Below are positions 1-7,391 of a stretch of 64,000 bases of DNA, piece after piece (positions within the stretch are counted from its first letter, which is position 1; each line of letters begins with the position of its first letter). The notes under the pieces are model-generated. The model worked only from the letters and a program-made list of their open reading frames with translations, was not told the DNA's origin and did no database searches. Source of the DNA: Streptomyces sp. NRRL WC-3618 (GTDB lineage Bacteria > Actinomycetota > Actinomycetes > Streptomycetales > Streptomycetaceae); NCBI RefSeq assembly GCF_001280005.1, contig NZ_LGDW01000270.1:5335-69334 (forward strand), read 5' to 3'. A program made the translations under genes and the position numbers.

Positions 1-1148
1 AACGCGCCGATGCGTGAGGCCGTCACCTCGTTGTTGTGCTCCGGCTGGGCCGGTTCCGCCGGCGGTGGCACCACCGCGACCGGGCTGCCGCGCCGCCGCC
101 GCTTGGGCAGGCCGCCGGCGGTCGTCCCGATGGGACGCTGCGGTGCGCCCGGCGTGGCCACCGGGGTCAGCCGCTGCGGGGCCGCGGCAGCGGCCTCGGC
201 CTGGGGTTCGGGCTTCGCGCGCCCGCCCTCGGGCTCGGGAGTGTCCGTCGTCAACAGGTTCTCAGGCAAGAGAATCACCGCCCGTACGCCGCCGTAGGGG
301 GACACCGAATCGACCGAGACCTTGAACCCGTACCGGGTGGCGAGCATCCCGGACACGGCGAAGCCGAACTTCGGCGGGTCGCCGAGGCTCGTGATGTCGA
401 CCGGTGCCTGCGGGGAGAGCAGGACGCTGGCGCGCGCCTTCTCCTCCGTGTTCATACCGAGGCCGGCGTCGTCGACGATCAGGCAGACCCCGGTGGGTAC
501 GGCCTGGATGTTGATGTCGACGCGGGTGCCGGGCGCGCTGTAGTTGGTGGCGTTGGCCAGCAGTTCGGCGAGGACGACCGCGATGGGCTCGACGGCCCGG
601 CTGGCGACCGAGACGTTGACCTGGGTGTTGATGGTGACGCGGTCGAAGTGCTTGATGCGGCCCTGCGCACTGCGGGCCACGTCGAACACGGAGGCGGTTC
701 TCTCGCGTCGCCCGAGCCAGCCGCCGCACAGGACGGCGATGCCCTGCGCGCGGCGGCCGAACTGGCTGTTGGTGTGGTCGATCATCATCAGGTCGCTGAG
801 GACCTGTTCGTCGTCGCCGTAGCGGCGCTGCGACTTCTCGATGATGAGCTGCTGTTCGTCGGCGAGTACCTGGAGCGTCCGCATCGCGGACTTCAGTACG
901 GCCTTGGTGTCTTCCTCCGCATCCTTGCGTACCGCCGCGAGGTCGCCCGCGTGCTGTGCGTTCAGCTGGGTGTATTCCGCATAGAGGCGGTCGCGTTCAC
1001 TCTGGGCGGCTTCGCGGGCACTCTGCAGGTCGTTGCTCTTCCTGCGGAGCGCCATGTTGGTTCTACGGGCCCGCATCACTGCGACGACCGCAGCGACCAA
1101 GACCACGAGCAAGATCCACAGCAGCGGATCCTGGATCAATGACGTCAT
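1..1148 (-). CDS. Conservon-type sensor-like histidine kinase / ATP-binding protein (CvnA-like), 3' end missing
   Basis: The gene starts at ATG 1148 with an AAGAGAG ribosome binding site and stays open to the window edge (382 codons visible). Residues 9-25 form one membrane helix, followed by a charged coiled-coil-like stretch to about residue 75. The middle carries a GHKL-type ATPase: an N-box with ELLANATNYS and a G1-type DDAGLGM. A Pro/Ala-rich tail with basic KRRRRG follows. No phosphoacceptor H-box is visible. In streptomycetes such proteins head conservons (sensor, roadblock, DUF742, GTPase), so the partners would lie beyond position 1. The signal sensed is unknown. It is shorter at the N-terminus than CvnA proteins with a nitrate-sensing extracellular domain. 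Confidence 0.85.
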   Translation of the reverse strand, partial: MTSLIQDPLLWILLVVLVAAVVAVMRARRTNMALRRKSNDLQSAREAAQSERDRLYAEYTQLNAQHAGDLAAVRKDAEEDTKAVLKSAMRTLQVLADEQQLIIEKSQRRYGDDEQVLSDLMMIDHTNSQFGRRAQGIAVLCGGWLGRRERTASVFDVARSAQGRIKHFDRVTINTQVNVSVASRAVEPIAVVLAELLANATNYSAPGTRVDINIQAVPTGVCLIVDDAGLGMNTEEKARASVLLSPQAPVDITSLGDPPKFGFAVSGMLATRYGFKVSVDSVSPYGGVRAVILLPENLLTTDTPEPEGGRAKPEPQAEAAAAAPQRLTPVATPGAPQRPIGTTAGGLPKRRRRGSPVAVVPPPAEPAQPEHNNEVTASRIGA

Positions 1149-1517
1149 GAGACTCTCTTCAAGTCGCCTAGCGACAGGAGCAGTTGCGGTCGTTGGGTCC
1201 TGGCCTGTAACTCGGGCCGTGCCCGGTGGCGAACCTTACCGGCGGACCAACTCAGCCACTCCTTCGCGATGGGGCCCTTAGAGACTGCCCCCGTGCGCGT
1301 GGCGCGCCTCAGCCTACTGAAAGTGGGATGATCTTATCAGTCAAGCGAGCGTCAAAAAGGTTCCACTTGCGCTCACTTGGAGACCTTCACACAGGATTCG
1401 CGAAAGAGTCCACGAGAGTTACGGACCCGATACCGTCCGGGACCGTCCGGGCGTGGACGCGCGAAAGCCCGCCCCCCTTGTCTGCTGCCTTCCGGGGAGC
1501 GGGCTCGGAGCGAACTC
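1149..1517. other. Intergenic stretch upstream of the sensor kinase
   Basis: No open frame with convincing codon use lies here. It separates the start of the kinase gene from the 3' end of the DUF2087 gene, both on the minus strand. It should hold the kinase promoter: TTGACG- and TTGACT-like hexamers occur on the minus strand around 1340-1360, but no -10 partner at standard spacing is convincing. Confidence 0.4.
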
Positions 1518-1850
1518 TCAGGCGGCGTCGGCGCTGAGGCCGGCCTCGGCGGGCCGCCAGTAGACGCCCGCGCTACGCCGCAGATGCCCGAGGTCCACCA
1601 GATGCCGACGCAGCGTCACATGGTCGATATGGCTCGCGCCCTCGCACCACACCCGCAGCCGCTCGTCGACGAGCCGCTCGGCGTACTCCACGCCGGGCTC
1701 GAAGGTCTCCTCGGCGATGTGCCGGAGCACGATCACCTTCCGGCTCCAGCGGGCGGGCAGCCGCACGAGCGAGCCGCCTTCCCGTACGAAGGTCCGCAAC
1801 ACGTTCTCGGTCTGCTGCCGCTCGGTCTGCTCGGCTCGGTCGGATGCCAT
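1518..1850 (-). CDS. DUF2087 domain-containing protein
   Basis: A 110-residue protein. The C-terminal half resembles the DUF2087 domain: a basic helix with RKVIVLRHIAE, a Y-x-E-x-x-V stretch, and a final RRHLVDLG segment followed by a W-R motif. In other bacteria this domain is often fused to helix-turn-helix regulators; here it stands alone with a short acidic N-terminus. The function is unknown, possibly nucleic-acid binding. It is convergent with nothing and sits about 180 bp from the divergent chaplin gene. Confidence 0.75.
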   Translation of the reverse strand: MASDRAEQTERQQTENVLRTFVREGGSLVRLPARWSRKVIVLRHIAEETFEPGVEYAERLVDERLRVWCEGASHIDHVTLRRHLVDLGHLRRSAGVYWRPAEAGLSADAA

Positions 1851-2033
1851 GACCGGAGGCTAACCCGTGCGCGAGCGACCGCCCACCACTTTTGCCGTCA
1901 CCACCGCGCCAGGACGCTCTTCGAAAAGGGTGACGCCCGGCTGAACGCCGTTACCAGGTGTGAGCGGGCGCGTTGTAGGGGAAGTGCGGGCGCGAGTCGA
2001 GCGCCCGTCCCCATCGAACCAAAGGAGAACGTG

Positions 2034-2333
2034 ATGTCTCGCATCGCGAAGGCAGCCGTCGCCGCTCTCGGCACCGGTGCCGTGGTGCTCGCCGGCGCCG
2101 GTATGGCCACGGCTGACGCGGACGCCCAGGCCGCAGCCGTCGGCTCGCCCGGCGTCCTGTCCGGCAACGTCCTGCAGGTTCCGATCCACGTCCCCGTCAA
2201 CGTGTGCGGGAACTCGGTCAGCGTGATCGGTCTGCTGAACCCGGCCTTCGGCAACACCTGCGTCAACGTCAGCAAGCACGAGCACAAGGGCAACCCCGGC
2301 CCGAGCCACGGCTCCAGCGGCTACGGCGGCTGA
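2034..2333 (+). CDS. chpG: Short chaplin, ChpG-like, with a Gly/His/Ser-rich tail
   Basis: Start ATG 2034 follows the ribosome binding site AAAGGAG. The 99-residue product has a Sec signal peptide (residues 1 to about 26, ending near ATAD) and one chaplin domain with the core GSPGVLSGNVLQVP and two cysteines (VCGNS and NTCVN) that form the conserved disulfide. Chaplins are secreted and assemble into amyloid fibrils on aerial hyphae and spores. An extra tail of about 20 residues (K/H/G/P/S, ending SGYGG) follows the domain. As I recall, ChpG of S. coelicolor has a similar Gly-rich tail and also lies beside the melanin operon, so the assignment rests on domain, tail and neighbourhood. Confidence 0.88.
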   Translation: MSRIAKAAVAALGTGAVVLAGAGMATADADAQAAAVGSPGVLSGNVLQVPIHVPVNVCGNSVSVIGLLNPAFGNTCVNVSKHEHKGNPGPSHGSSGYGG

Positions 2334-2353
2334 CACGCCGTACGGCAAGCACC

Positions 2354-2390
2354 GGAAGAGCCCCGACGGACCCACCGTCGGGGCTCTTCC
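2354..2390 (+). terminator. Strong hairpin terminator after chpG
   Basis: A perfect 16-bp inverted repeat (2354-2369 pairs with 2375-2390) with a 5-nt loop lies 20 bp after the chpG stop. No long T-run follows, which is usual for Streptomyces terminators. It sits between chpG and the convergent melC2. Confidence 0.85.
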
Positions 2391-2448
2391 GCATCCGTAC
2401 CGCTTGGACCCGTACCCGCTGGACCCGTACCTCTCGCGGATACCTCTT

Positions 2449-3321
2449 TTACGCGTACCGGTAGACCCCGCTGTGGTCCTCCAACTGGTCCGGCGTCAGG
2501 TCCCACGGCGGCAGCGTCTCGTGCCGGGCGACGACCCGGCCGCGCTGCGCGTCGCCGATCCGCGGCGGCCGGTCGGGCAGATAGCGGGCGCCGGCCCCGT
2601 GCCGCTGCTGCCAGCGCGACCAGCACAGGTCGACGAAGGCGTGGTGCAGCCAGAAGACGGGGTCGTTGACGGAGGCGCCGCCGACCATGTGTCCGCCGAC
2701 CCAGCGGTGGACGCGGTTGTGGTTGCGCCAGGAGGTGGAGCCCCGCCCGCTGCCCCACCCTTCGAGCTTGTTGCGGAACCCCTTCGCGGACTTCGAGTTC
2801 CACGGCGACACGTCGTAGACGGGATCGGCGAGGGCCGCGTCCACGTCCCGCCGGGTCGGCAGGGAGAGCGGCTCACGGCGGCGGCCGATATCCCGGGTGA
2901 GGAACTCGCCGTCGGTGACGCTCTCCCTGATGGTCCAGTCGCCGTTGTCGTAGGCGAACGGCCCGGTCATCACCCGTTGGTCGGAGGGCCGCCCGGTGCC
3001 CCCGAGCAGATCCTCGCTCCACGGCGCCCCGGCCGTCGTCCGGTCCCGGGTCCAGTCCCAGTACGGCAGCGTCACCGACGGGTCGACCCGCTGCAACGCC
3101 TCCTCCAGATCCAGCAGGAACCGCCGGTGCCAGGGCAGGAAGGAGGGCGCCATATGGGCCGTACGCAGCCCTTTCTCGCCGTCGGAGACGAAGTACTCGA
3201 TGTGCGTGCGCACGAATTCGTCGTACTCGCCCCGCCGTTTGAGCTCCAGCAGCGCCCCGACGAACCGCCGCCGCTCACCGCGCGTCAGCGTGCTGACATC
3301 CTTACGCGTGTACGCCACCAC
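2449..3321 (-). CDS. melC2: Tyrosinase MelC2
   Basis: A 290-residue type-3 copper monooxygenase that oxidises tyrosine and dopa to quinones for melanin. The CuA ligands are H40, H56 and H65, the last in LPWHRRFL; the CuB ligands are H202 and H206 (NHNRVH) and H228 in WLHHAF. The spacing equals that of known Streptomyces tyrosinases, and the length is slightly above the usual 273 or so. There is no signal peptide of its own: the family is exported as a complex with the Tat-targeted partner MelC1. The start at 3321 lies inside the end of melC1 (20-nt overlap), so the two are translationally coupled. All copper ligands are present, so activity is expected. Confidence 0.96.
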   Translation of the reverse strand: MVAYTRKDVSTLTRGERRRFVGALLELKRRGEYDEFVRTHIEYFVSDGEKGLRTAHMAPSFLPWHRRFLLDLEEALQRVDPSVTLPYWDWTRDRTTAGAPWSEDLLGGTGRPSDQRVMTGPFAYDNGDWTIRESVTDGEFLTRDIGRRREPLSLPTRRDVDAALADPVYDVSPWNSKSAKGFRNKLEGWGSGRGSTSWRNHNRVHRWVGGHMVGGASVNDPVFWLHHAFVDLCWSRWQQRHGAGARYLPDRPPRIGDAQRGRVVARHETLPPWDLTPDQLEDHSGVYRYA

Positions 3322-3775
3322 GGCCCCCTTCCCCGCTGGCGACCGTCAACCGCCGCCCGGGCCCCAGCTCGTCGACCGCCGCACGGGCCGCCTCCAGAGC
3401 CGTGGGGTACGAGCGGTAGTGGTCGACCATGCTCAGATACGTCCCGTCCGCGCGCCGCATCAGATGCAGTGGCCGCCCGTCCACGGTGACGTGCCACTGC
3501 CCCTGCAGGGGGGCGCGCAGGGCCTGCGCCATGTGGTCGAGGTGATCCGCGCCACCGGCGTCGGCCTTCATACCGCGCAACCGGCGGCCCCGGTACGTCT
3601 CGTCGAAGGTCGGTGCCTCGTCGTCACCCCACTCATGCCGGGGCCACGCGGCGGCGACGACCGGGACGACGGCCAGGGCGAGGGCCGACACGCACAGGGC
3701 GCGCAGCGCGTCCCGCCGCGTTCCGGAACAGGCACGGGGCCCTTTTGCGCCCTGCGGCTCTCTGCTGACGAACAA
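3302..3775 (-). CDS. melC1: Apotyrosinase copper chaperone MelC1 (Tat substrate)
   Basis: A 157-residue partner protein that delivers copper to MelC2 and carries it through the Tat pathway. A twin-arginine stretch (TRRDAL) precedes a hydrophobic Ala/Val segment at about residues 24-45. The mature part has the conserved FDETYRGRR and HVTVDGRPLHLM motifs of the family. The frame opens with TTG 3775 behind a GGGGAAAGAGAG purine stretch; a start further downstream, nearer the twin arginines, is possible. It is first in the two-gene melC operon and overlaps melC2. Confidence 0.9.
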   Translation of the reverse strand: MFVSREPQGAKGPRACSGTRRDALRALCVSALALAVVPVVAAAWPRHEWGDDEAPTFDETYRGRRLRGMKADAGGADHLDHMAQALRAPLQGQWHVTVDGRPLHLMRRADGTYLSMVDHYRSYPTALEAARAAVDELGPGRRLTVASGEGGRGGVHA

Positions 3776-3893
3776 CTCTCTTTCCCCATTTCGTCATTCG
3801 GATCGTTCACCGGCGGCGCACGCCGGGACCGCGCCCGGGTGTCGACCCCGGGCCCAGAAGGTCGAGTTCGTCAGGTCCGGCGCTGGTCCGCGG

Positions 3894-4403
3894 CTACATC
3901 GACCCCAGGCCGAGGACGCCCGTGGGGGCGGTCTGCAGCAGCGGTGTGAGGACGGCGGCCTGTGGCTCCTTGAGCGTCGGCAGGCCGAACACCTCGGACT
4001 TCGGCGCGGTCAGCGGGGTGTCCACGGACAGGCCGGGGGTCAGGGTCCGCAGGTCGGCCGCGGGGACGCTGACACCGGCCTCGTCGAAGCCCTTGCCGAC
4101 CACCTGCGACAGCGGCGCCTCGGCCGACAGACCGGGCAGCGCGGCACCCATCGGCACCTGCGGCAGCGTGCTGGCCGGGAGCATCTGCCCCTCGGCGTAC
4201 CGCGGCCCCTCAGGTACGCCCGGCGTCAGCACCGGCAGTTCGCCGCCGACCTTGGGCAGGCTCACGTTGAGGGACTTCTCGACGCCGTCCAGAGGGACGG
4301 GTACGGGGACCGTGCCGGCCGCCACGGCGGGGGCCGCGGCGCCCACCGCCGCCGCCACGCCGGTGAGGACAGCGGTGGCAAGGGTTCGAGTGGTCGACTT
4401 CAT
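3894..4403 (-). CDS. Secreted Ala/Pro/Val-rich protein of unknown function
   Basis: A 169-residue product with a clear Sec signal peptide (MKSTTRT start, cleavage near AVAA at about residue 29). The mature part is low in charge, rich in Pro, Leu, Val and Thr, and repeats P-x-L/T patterns such as LTPGVPEG and LTPGLSVD. No catalytic motif or cysteine is visible. It lies between the melanin operon and other small secreted proteins in a chaplin-rich region, which suggests a surface or wall-associated role, but that is inference. I do not recognise a named family. Confidence 0.75.
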   Translation of the reverse strand: MKSTTRTLATAVLTGVAAAVGAAAPAVAAGTVPVPVPLDGVEKSLNVSLPKVGGELPVLTPGVPEGPRYAEGQMLPASTLPQVPMGAALPGLSAEAPLSQVVGKGFDEAGVSVPAADLRTLTPGLSVDTPLTAPKSEVFGLPTLKEPQAAVLTPLLQTAPTGVLGLGSM

Positions 4404-4591
4404 GGCAAGTACGGTCCTTATCAGGAATCGGGGTGTTCATCCGTACCGCGTAACGATCCTGGGAACCGCATCAGCAGGAGATTCCCCCGGGTGGTGCATT
4501 AGTCGTCCGATCAGCCCGGAAGGGCGACCCGGCCCGGGCAGCCGATCCGCCGGTCCGTGCCCCCCGGACTTCGCCCCCTGCCCGCCGACCG

Positions 4592-5086
4592 TCAGCGCAG
4601 GCTGCGGGCCGGGAGGATGACGTGGGCGGCGGCCGTCAGGGTCTCCTCGGCGCCCGCGAAGGCAGCCAGCGCCTCCGGCTCGATGGGCTTGCCGGGCTGG
4701 GCCTCGGGCCAGGGGCGGGCGGTGAACACGAGGTAGGCGAAGCCTCGTTCGGCGACCGCGGTGAGCCACTCGGCGGGCGGCACGCACTGGGCGTTGAGCT
4801 GCGGCATGGTGACGACGGCCGAACCGGACTCGACGAGCAGGCTGACCGGCAGGCTCGGCCTGGTCGAGCCGTCGATGATGTCACCGCCGATCGGCAGACC
4901 GGTGTTGGCGAGGAGCTGCTCGACGGCGACGGACGCGGCCTCCGGGCCGCCCTCGCCGTCGCCGAGGGAGTAGGCGAGGAGGTAGGGCATGTCGCCGTCG
5001 GGGGCCTCACCGCTCCAGGCCATCACGACGAGCGTGCCCAGGTCGGCGATGCGGAAAGGGCGCGTTTCGCTTGAGGTTGAGGTCAC
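4592..5086 (-). CDS. DUF5949-like cytoplasmic protein
   Basis: A 164-residue soluble protein without signal peptide or membrane segment. It starts MTSTSSETRPF and has the segments LGTLVVMAWSGEAPDG and GFAYLVFTARPWPE. I recognise it as resembling a Streptomyces-restricted family annotated DUF5949, whose function is unknown; this name is from memory. It is on the same strand as the flanking secreted-protein genes but separated by about 150-190 bp on each side, so it is probably a separate unit. Confidence 0.7.
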   Translation of the reverse strand: MTSTSSETRPFRIADLGTLVVMAWSGEAPDGDMPYLLAYSLGDGEGGPEAASVAVEQLLANTGLPIGGDIIDGSTRPSLPVSLLVESGSAVVTMPQLNAQCVPPAEWLTAVAERGFAYLVFTARPWPEAQPGKPIEPEALAAFAGAEETLTAAAHVILPARSLR

Positions 5087-5193
5087 CGCGAAACCTTATC
5101 GACGGTATTTGACGCGTCCGGCCGGGTTATCACTCGACCGGGGGATTTCCAGACGGTATCCACACGAAAGAGGGACGGGGTTCGAACAACGTG

Positions 5194-5226
5194 AAGGACC
5201 GATTCCGCGCGGCGAAATCGGTCCTT
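5194..5226 (-). terminator. Hairpin terminator of the small secreted-protein gene
   Basis: An 11-bp inverted repeat (5194-5204 with 5216-5226) lies just after the stop of the 96-residue secreted protein, read on the minus strand. Confidence 0.75.
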
Positions 5227-5238
5227 TCACCACTCGCG

Positions 5239-5529
5239 TCAGCCCTGGAGGGGAAGGCCGCCGAGCAGCCCGCCGTTGGAGTTGAGGGCGGTCGTCGCGC
5301 CCTTCACCGTGCTGAGCACCGAGCCCTTGTTCTCGGTGTCGAGCGCGTTCGACTGGTGCTGAAGCGGCTGCAGCTGCTCTACGTCGATGGGGCCCTTGGT
5401 GAGCGTGTTGACGGCGCCGTTGAGGCTGGTGGGCGTGAGGTCGGCGGTGTCTTGGGCGAACGCGGGCGCGGCGGCTCCGGCGAGGACCAGGGACCCGGCA
5501 ACGACAGCGGCAGCCTTCAGGGACTTCAT
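5239..5529 (-). CDS. Small secreted protein, 96 residues
   Basis: It has a Sec signal peptide with an Ala-rich core and a cleavage site near AFAQ at about residue 26. The mature peptide of about 70 residues is polar, without cysteines, and ends GGLLGGLPLQG. GAAAGGAAC-type purines precede the ATG on the minus strand. A hairpin terminator follows immediately. The function is unknown; small secreted proteins of this kind are common near chaplin genes in streptomycetes. It is a real gene by codon bias, signal peptide and terminator. Confidence 0.75.
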   Translation of the reverse strand: MKSLKAAAVVAGSLVLAGAAAPAFAQDTADLTPTSLNGAVNTLTKGPIDVEQLQPLQHQSNALDTENKGSVLSTVKGATTALNSNGGLLGGLPLQG

Positions 5530-5647
5530 CGTGTTCCTTTCTTCGGCAACTCATGTCACCAGAGGGAATTCTGTCGCCGTGTCTAACGAGCCCCGGTCGC
5601 GGCGGAAACCCCGTACGCAGAAATTTCTGCGGGGCCAAAAGAAAAGC

Positions 5648-5685
5648 CGTGGTACCGGCCGGTGGAATTACCGGCCGGCACCACG
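5648..5685 (-). terminator. Terminator of the Pro/Ala-rich secreted-protein gene
   Basis: A 16-nt inverted repeat with one mismatch (5648-5663 with 5670-5685) is followed on the minus strand by a T-rich run (GGCTTTTCTTTT). It lies 9 bp after the stop of the 282-residue gene, a textbook position. Confidence 0.85.
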
Positions 5686-5693
5686 ACAGCGCC

Positions 5694-6542
5694 CTATCGG
5701 GTCGGCATCGGCAGCGTCGACGCCGGGACCGGCAGCTTCTGCGCCGTCGGCAGCTTGGGCAGCGTCGGCAGGCCCGCCAGTTCCGGCGCCGGCAGCCCGC
5801 CGCCGATCAGGGTGGCGGCGACGACGCCGACGAGGCTCGTCAGTACGTCATTGACGGCCGGGACGACGTTCGCGGCATCGCCGGACGTGGCCGCCTTGAG
5901 CAGGGCGTCGACCGACTTCTGCAGCGCGGCGAGCGCGTCGGCCTTGAGGTCGCGCGGGCCCTTGACCGCCTTGACCGCCTTGGCGTCCTTGGCGGGCGCC
6001 GGGAGCGTGGAGGCGGAGGCGGCAGGCACCGCGGGCTTCGCCGGGAGCGCGGGGGCCGTCGGAAGGGCGGGGGTGGTCGGCAGAGCCGGGGTCGTGGGGA
6101 GCGCCGGATCTGCTGGGGTCGTCGGGGTGGTCGGCAGGACCGGGGTCGTGGGGAGCGCCGGATCTGCCGGGGTCGTCGGGGTGGCCGGCAGGGATACCGG
6201 CGGAGTGGCCGGTGCCGGGGCCGCCGGCGAGGCGGCGGTGATGGCCTCCTTCACCGTGTCGCCCAGCTTCGTCGCCTCGTCCATCGACAGCTGGCCGTTG
6301 TCCGCCTTGAGCACGGCGTTCAGCAGATCGGTGACGGGGGTCATCACGCCGCCCAGGTCGCCCAGCGACTTGACCTGCGCGAGGACCGTGTCGGCGTTGG
6401 GGACGGGCGCCTGGGAAGCCGCGTGGCCGCGCTCACGGGCCGCGTCGCCGTCGGCCGCCAGGGCGGTCGGTGCGCCTATCCCGAGCAGGAAGGTGGCGCA
6501 GAGTGCGGTGGACGCGATACGTCGTGCGGGCAGAGCACGCAT
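5694..6542 (-). CDS. Secreted Pro/Ala-rich repeat protein
   Basis: A 282-residue product. The signal peptide spans about residues 1-29 (cleavage near ALAA). An N-terminal helical region (about 35-100) contains LGGVMTPVTDLLNAVL. A low-complexity linker of about 85 residues follows, built of P-A-L-P-T-T-P units. A second helical region (about 195-250) contains ADALAALQKSVDALL and a hydrophobic Val/Ala stretch. The two helical regions resemble each other in pattern (LLNAVLK and LLKAATS), so it may be a duplicated module split by a linker. No enzyme motif is seen. A wall-spanning or surface role near the chaplins is inferred. Confidence 0.78.
   Translation of the reverse strand: MRALPARRIASTALCATFLLGIGAPTALAADGDAARERGHAASQAPVPNADTVLAQVKSLGDLGGVMTPVTDLLNAVLKADNGQLSMDEATKLGDTVKEAITAASPAAPAPATPPVSLPATPTTPADPALPTTPVLPTTPTTPADPALPTTPALPTTPALPTAPALPAKPAVPAASASTLPAPAKDAKAVKAVKGPRDLKADALAALQKSVDALLKAATSGDAANVVPAVNDVLTSLVGVVAATLIGGGLPAPELAGLPTLPKLPTAQKLPVPASTLPMPTR
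6073..6180 (-). repeat. 54-bp tandem duplication in the proline-rich linker
   Basis: Positions 6073-6126 and 6127-6180 are adjacent direct copies differing at about three bases. Each encodes 18 residues of Pro-Ala-Thr-Leu linker, so the reading frame is kept. Shorter repeats flank them. This type of array changes linker length between strains. Confidence 0.85.
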
Positions 6543-6762
6543 GGAAGTTCCTTTCGGTGGTGCGGTGGGTGTGCCGGACGGTGTTGTCCGGTCGTGGATC
6601 CACCGTCGGTTCCGCCATTGCGTTCTGCAACCGGTCGTACGCGCAAAGTGACGACTCGTCGGTCAGGTCCGGTACATCGTCGCTGGTGAGGCCCTGCATC
6701 AAGGCCGCCCGGCGAGTTGGCCGCCCGGCCCTCCATCCGGGGCAAACGCCGGGAACGCGAAC

Positions 6763-6792
6763 CGGCCGCCCTCCCCGAGGGGAGAGCGGCCG
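6763..6792 (-). terminator. Hairpin terminator of chpF
   Basis: A nearly perfect inverted repeat of about 12 bp with a very short loop lies 25 bp beyond the chpF stop on the minus strand. Confidence 0.75.
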
Positions 6793-6817
6793 ACAGAAGG
6801 GTCCGCGACGACTTACG

Positions 6818-7057
6818 TCAGTCGTTGACGCAGGTGTTGCCGAACGCCGGGTTCAGCAGACCGATGACGTTGACGGTGTTACCGCAGAGGTTGACCGGAA
6901 TGTGAACCGGAACCTGCAGAACGTTGCCCGACAGGACACCCGGGGAGTGGGCAGCGACGGCGTGCGCGTCGCTGTCGGCGGCGGCGACACCGGCGGTACC
7001 CGCCACGGCGGCGACGGCAACGGAGGAAAGGGCGAGGCCCTTCGCGATACGCGACAT
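6818..7057 (-). CDS. chpF: Short chaplin, ChpF-like
   Basis: A 79-residue chaplin. The start is ATG 7057, with AAGGAG nine bases upstream; the open frame continues further upstream without a ribosome site. A signal peptide (residues 1 to about 27) precedes one chaplin domain with HSPGVLSGNVLQVPVHIPVN and cysteines in LCGNT and NTCVND. The protein ends right after the domain, unlike the ChpG-like protein. It functions as an amyloid-forming surfactant on aerial structures. The symbol rests on the position after the melanin operon, as I recall it in S. coelicolor, so paralogue identity is less sure than family. Confidence 0.85.
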   Translation of the reverse strand: MSRIAKGLALSSVAVAAVAGTAGVAAADSDAHAVAAHSPGVLSGNVLQVPVHIPVNLCGNTVNVIGLLNPAFGNTCVND

Positions 7058-7391
7058 GGAGAAGTGCTCCTTGGAAGTTGTCACAAACACCCAGGCGGGG
7101 ATGCCCGGCGCTGTGTCAACGCGTGGCGCGCGCCGGAGTTGTGCCGCCAATGGGGTGATATCTCGGATCGCCCCGCTGCACGATTCCGACACAGTCGGCA
7201 TGAATCACCAAGAAATACGCATAGCGGCTAGAGTGACTCACCGCTTGCCAAGCACCCCATATCCTCCCAAAAGGTCGACCGCCACCCGGAATCCGTCGCC
7301 CGAACAGACCGAGAGCGCATGCGGCACCCAACGATTTCCAGATTGTCCGTCCGTCGGTCCACGACCATTTCCCGAAAGGGCAACGCCGGTC
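7058..7391. promoter_or_regulatory. Divergent control region between chpF and the DUF3344 gene
   Basis: 334 bp without a gene, lower in GC than its surroundings. It must hold the promoters of chpF (minus) and of the secreted DUF3344 protein (plus). Chaplin promoters in S. coelicolor are known targets of the developmental sigma factor BldN; I could not pick out a confident match by eye. Confidence 0.45.
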
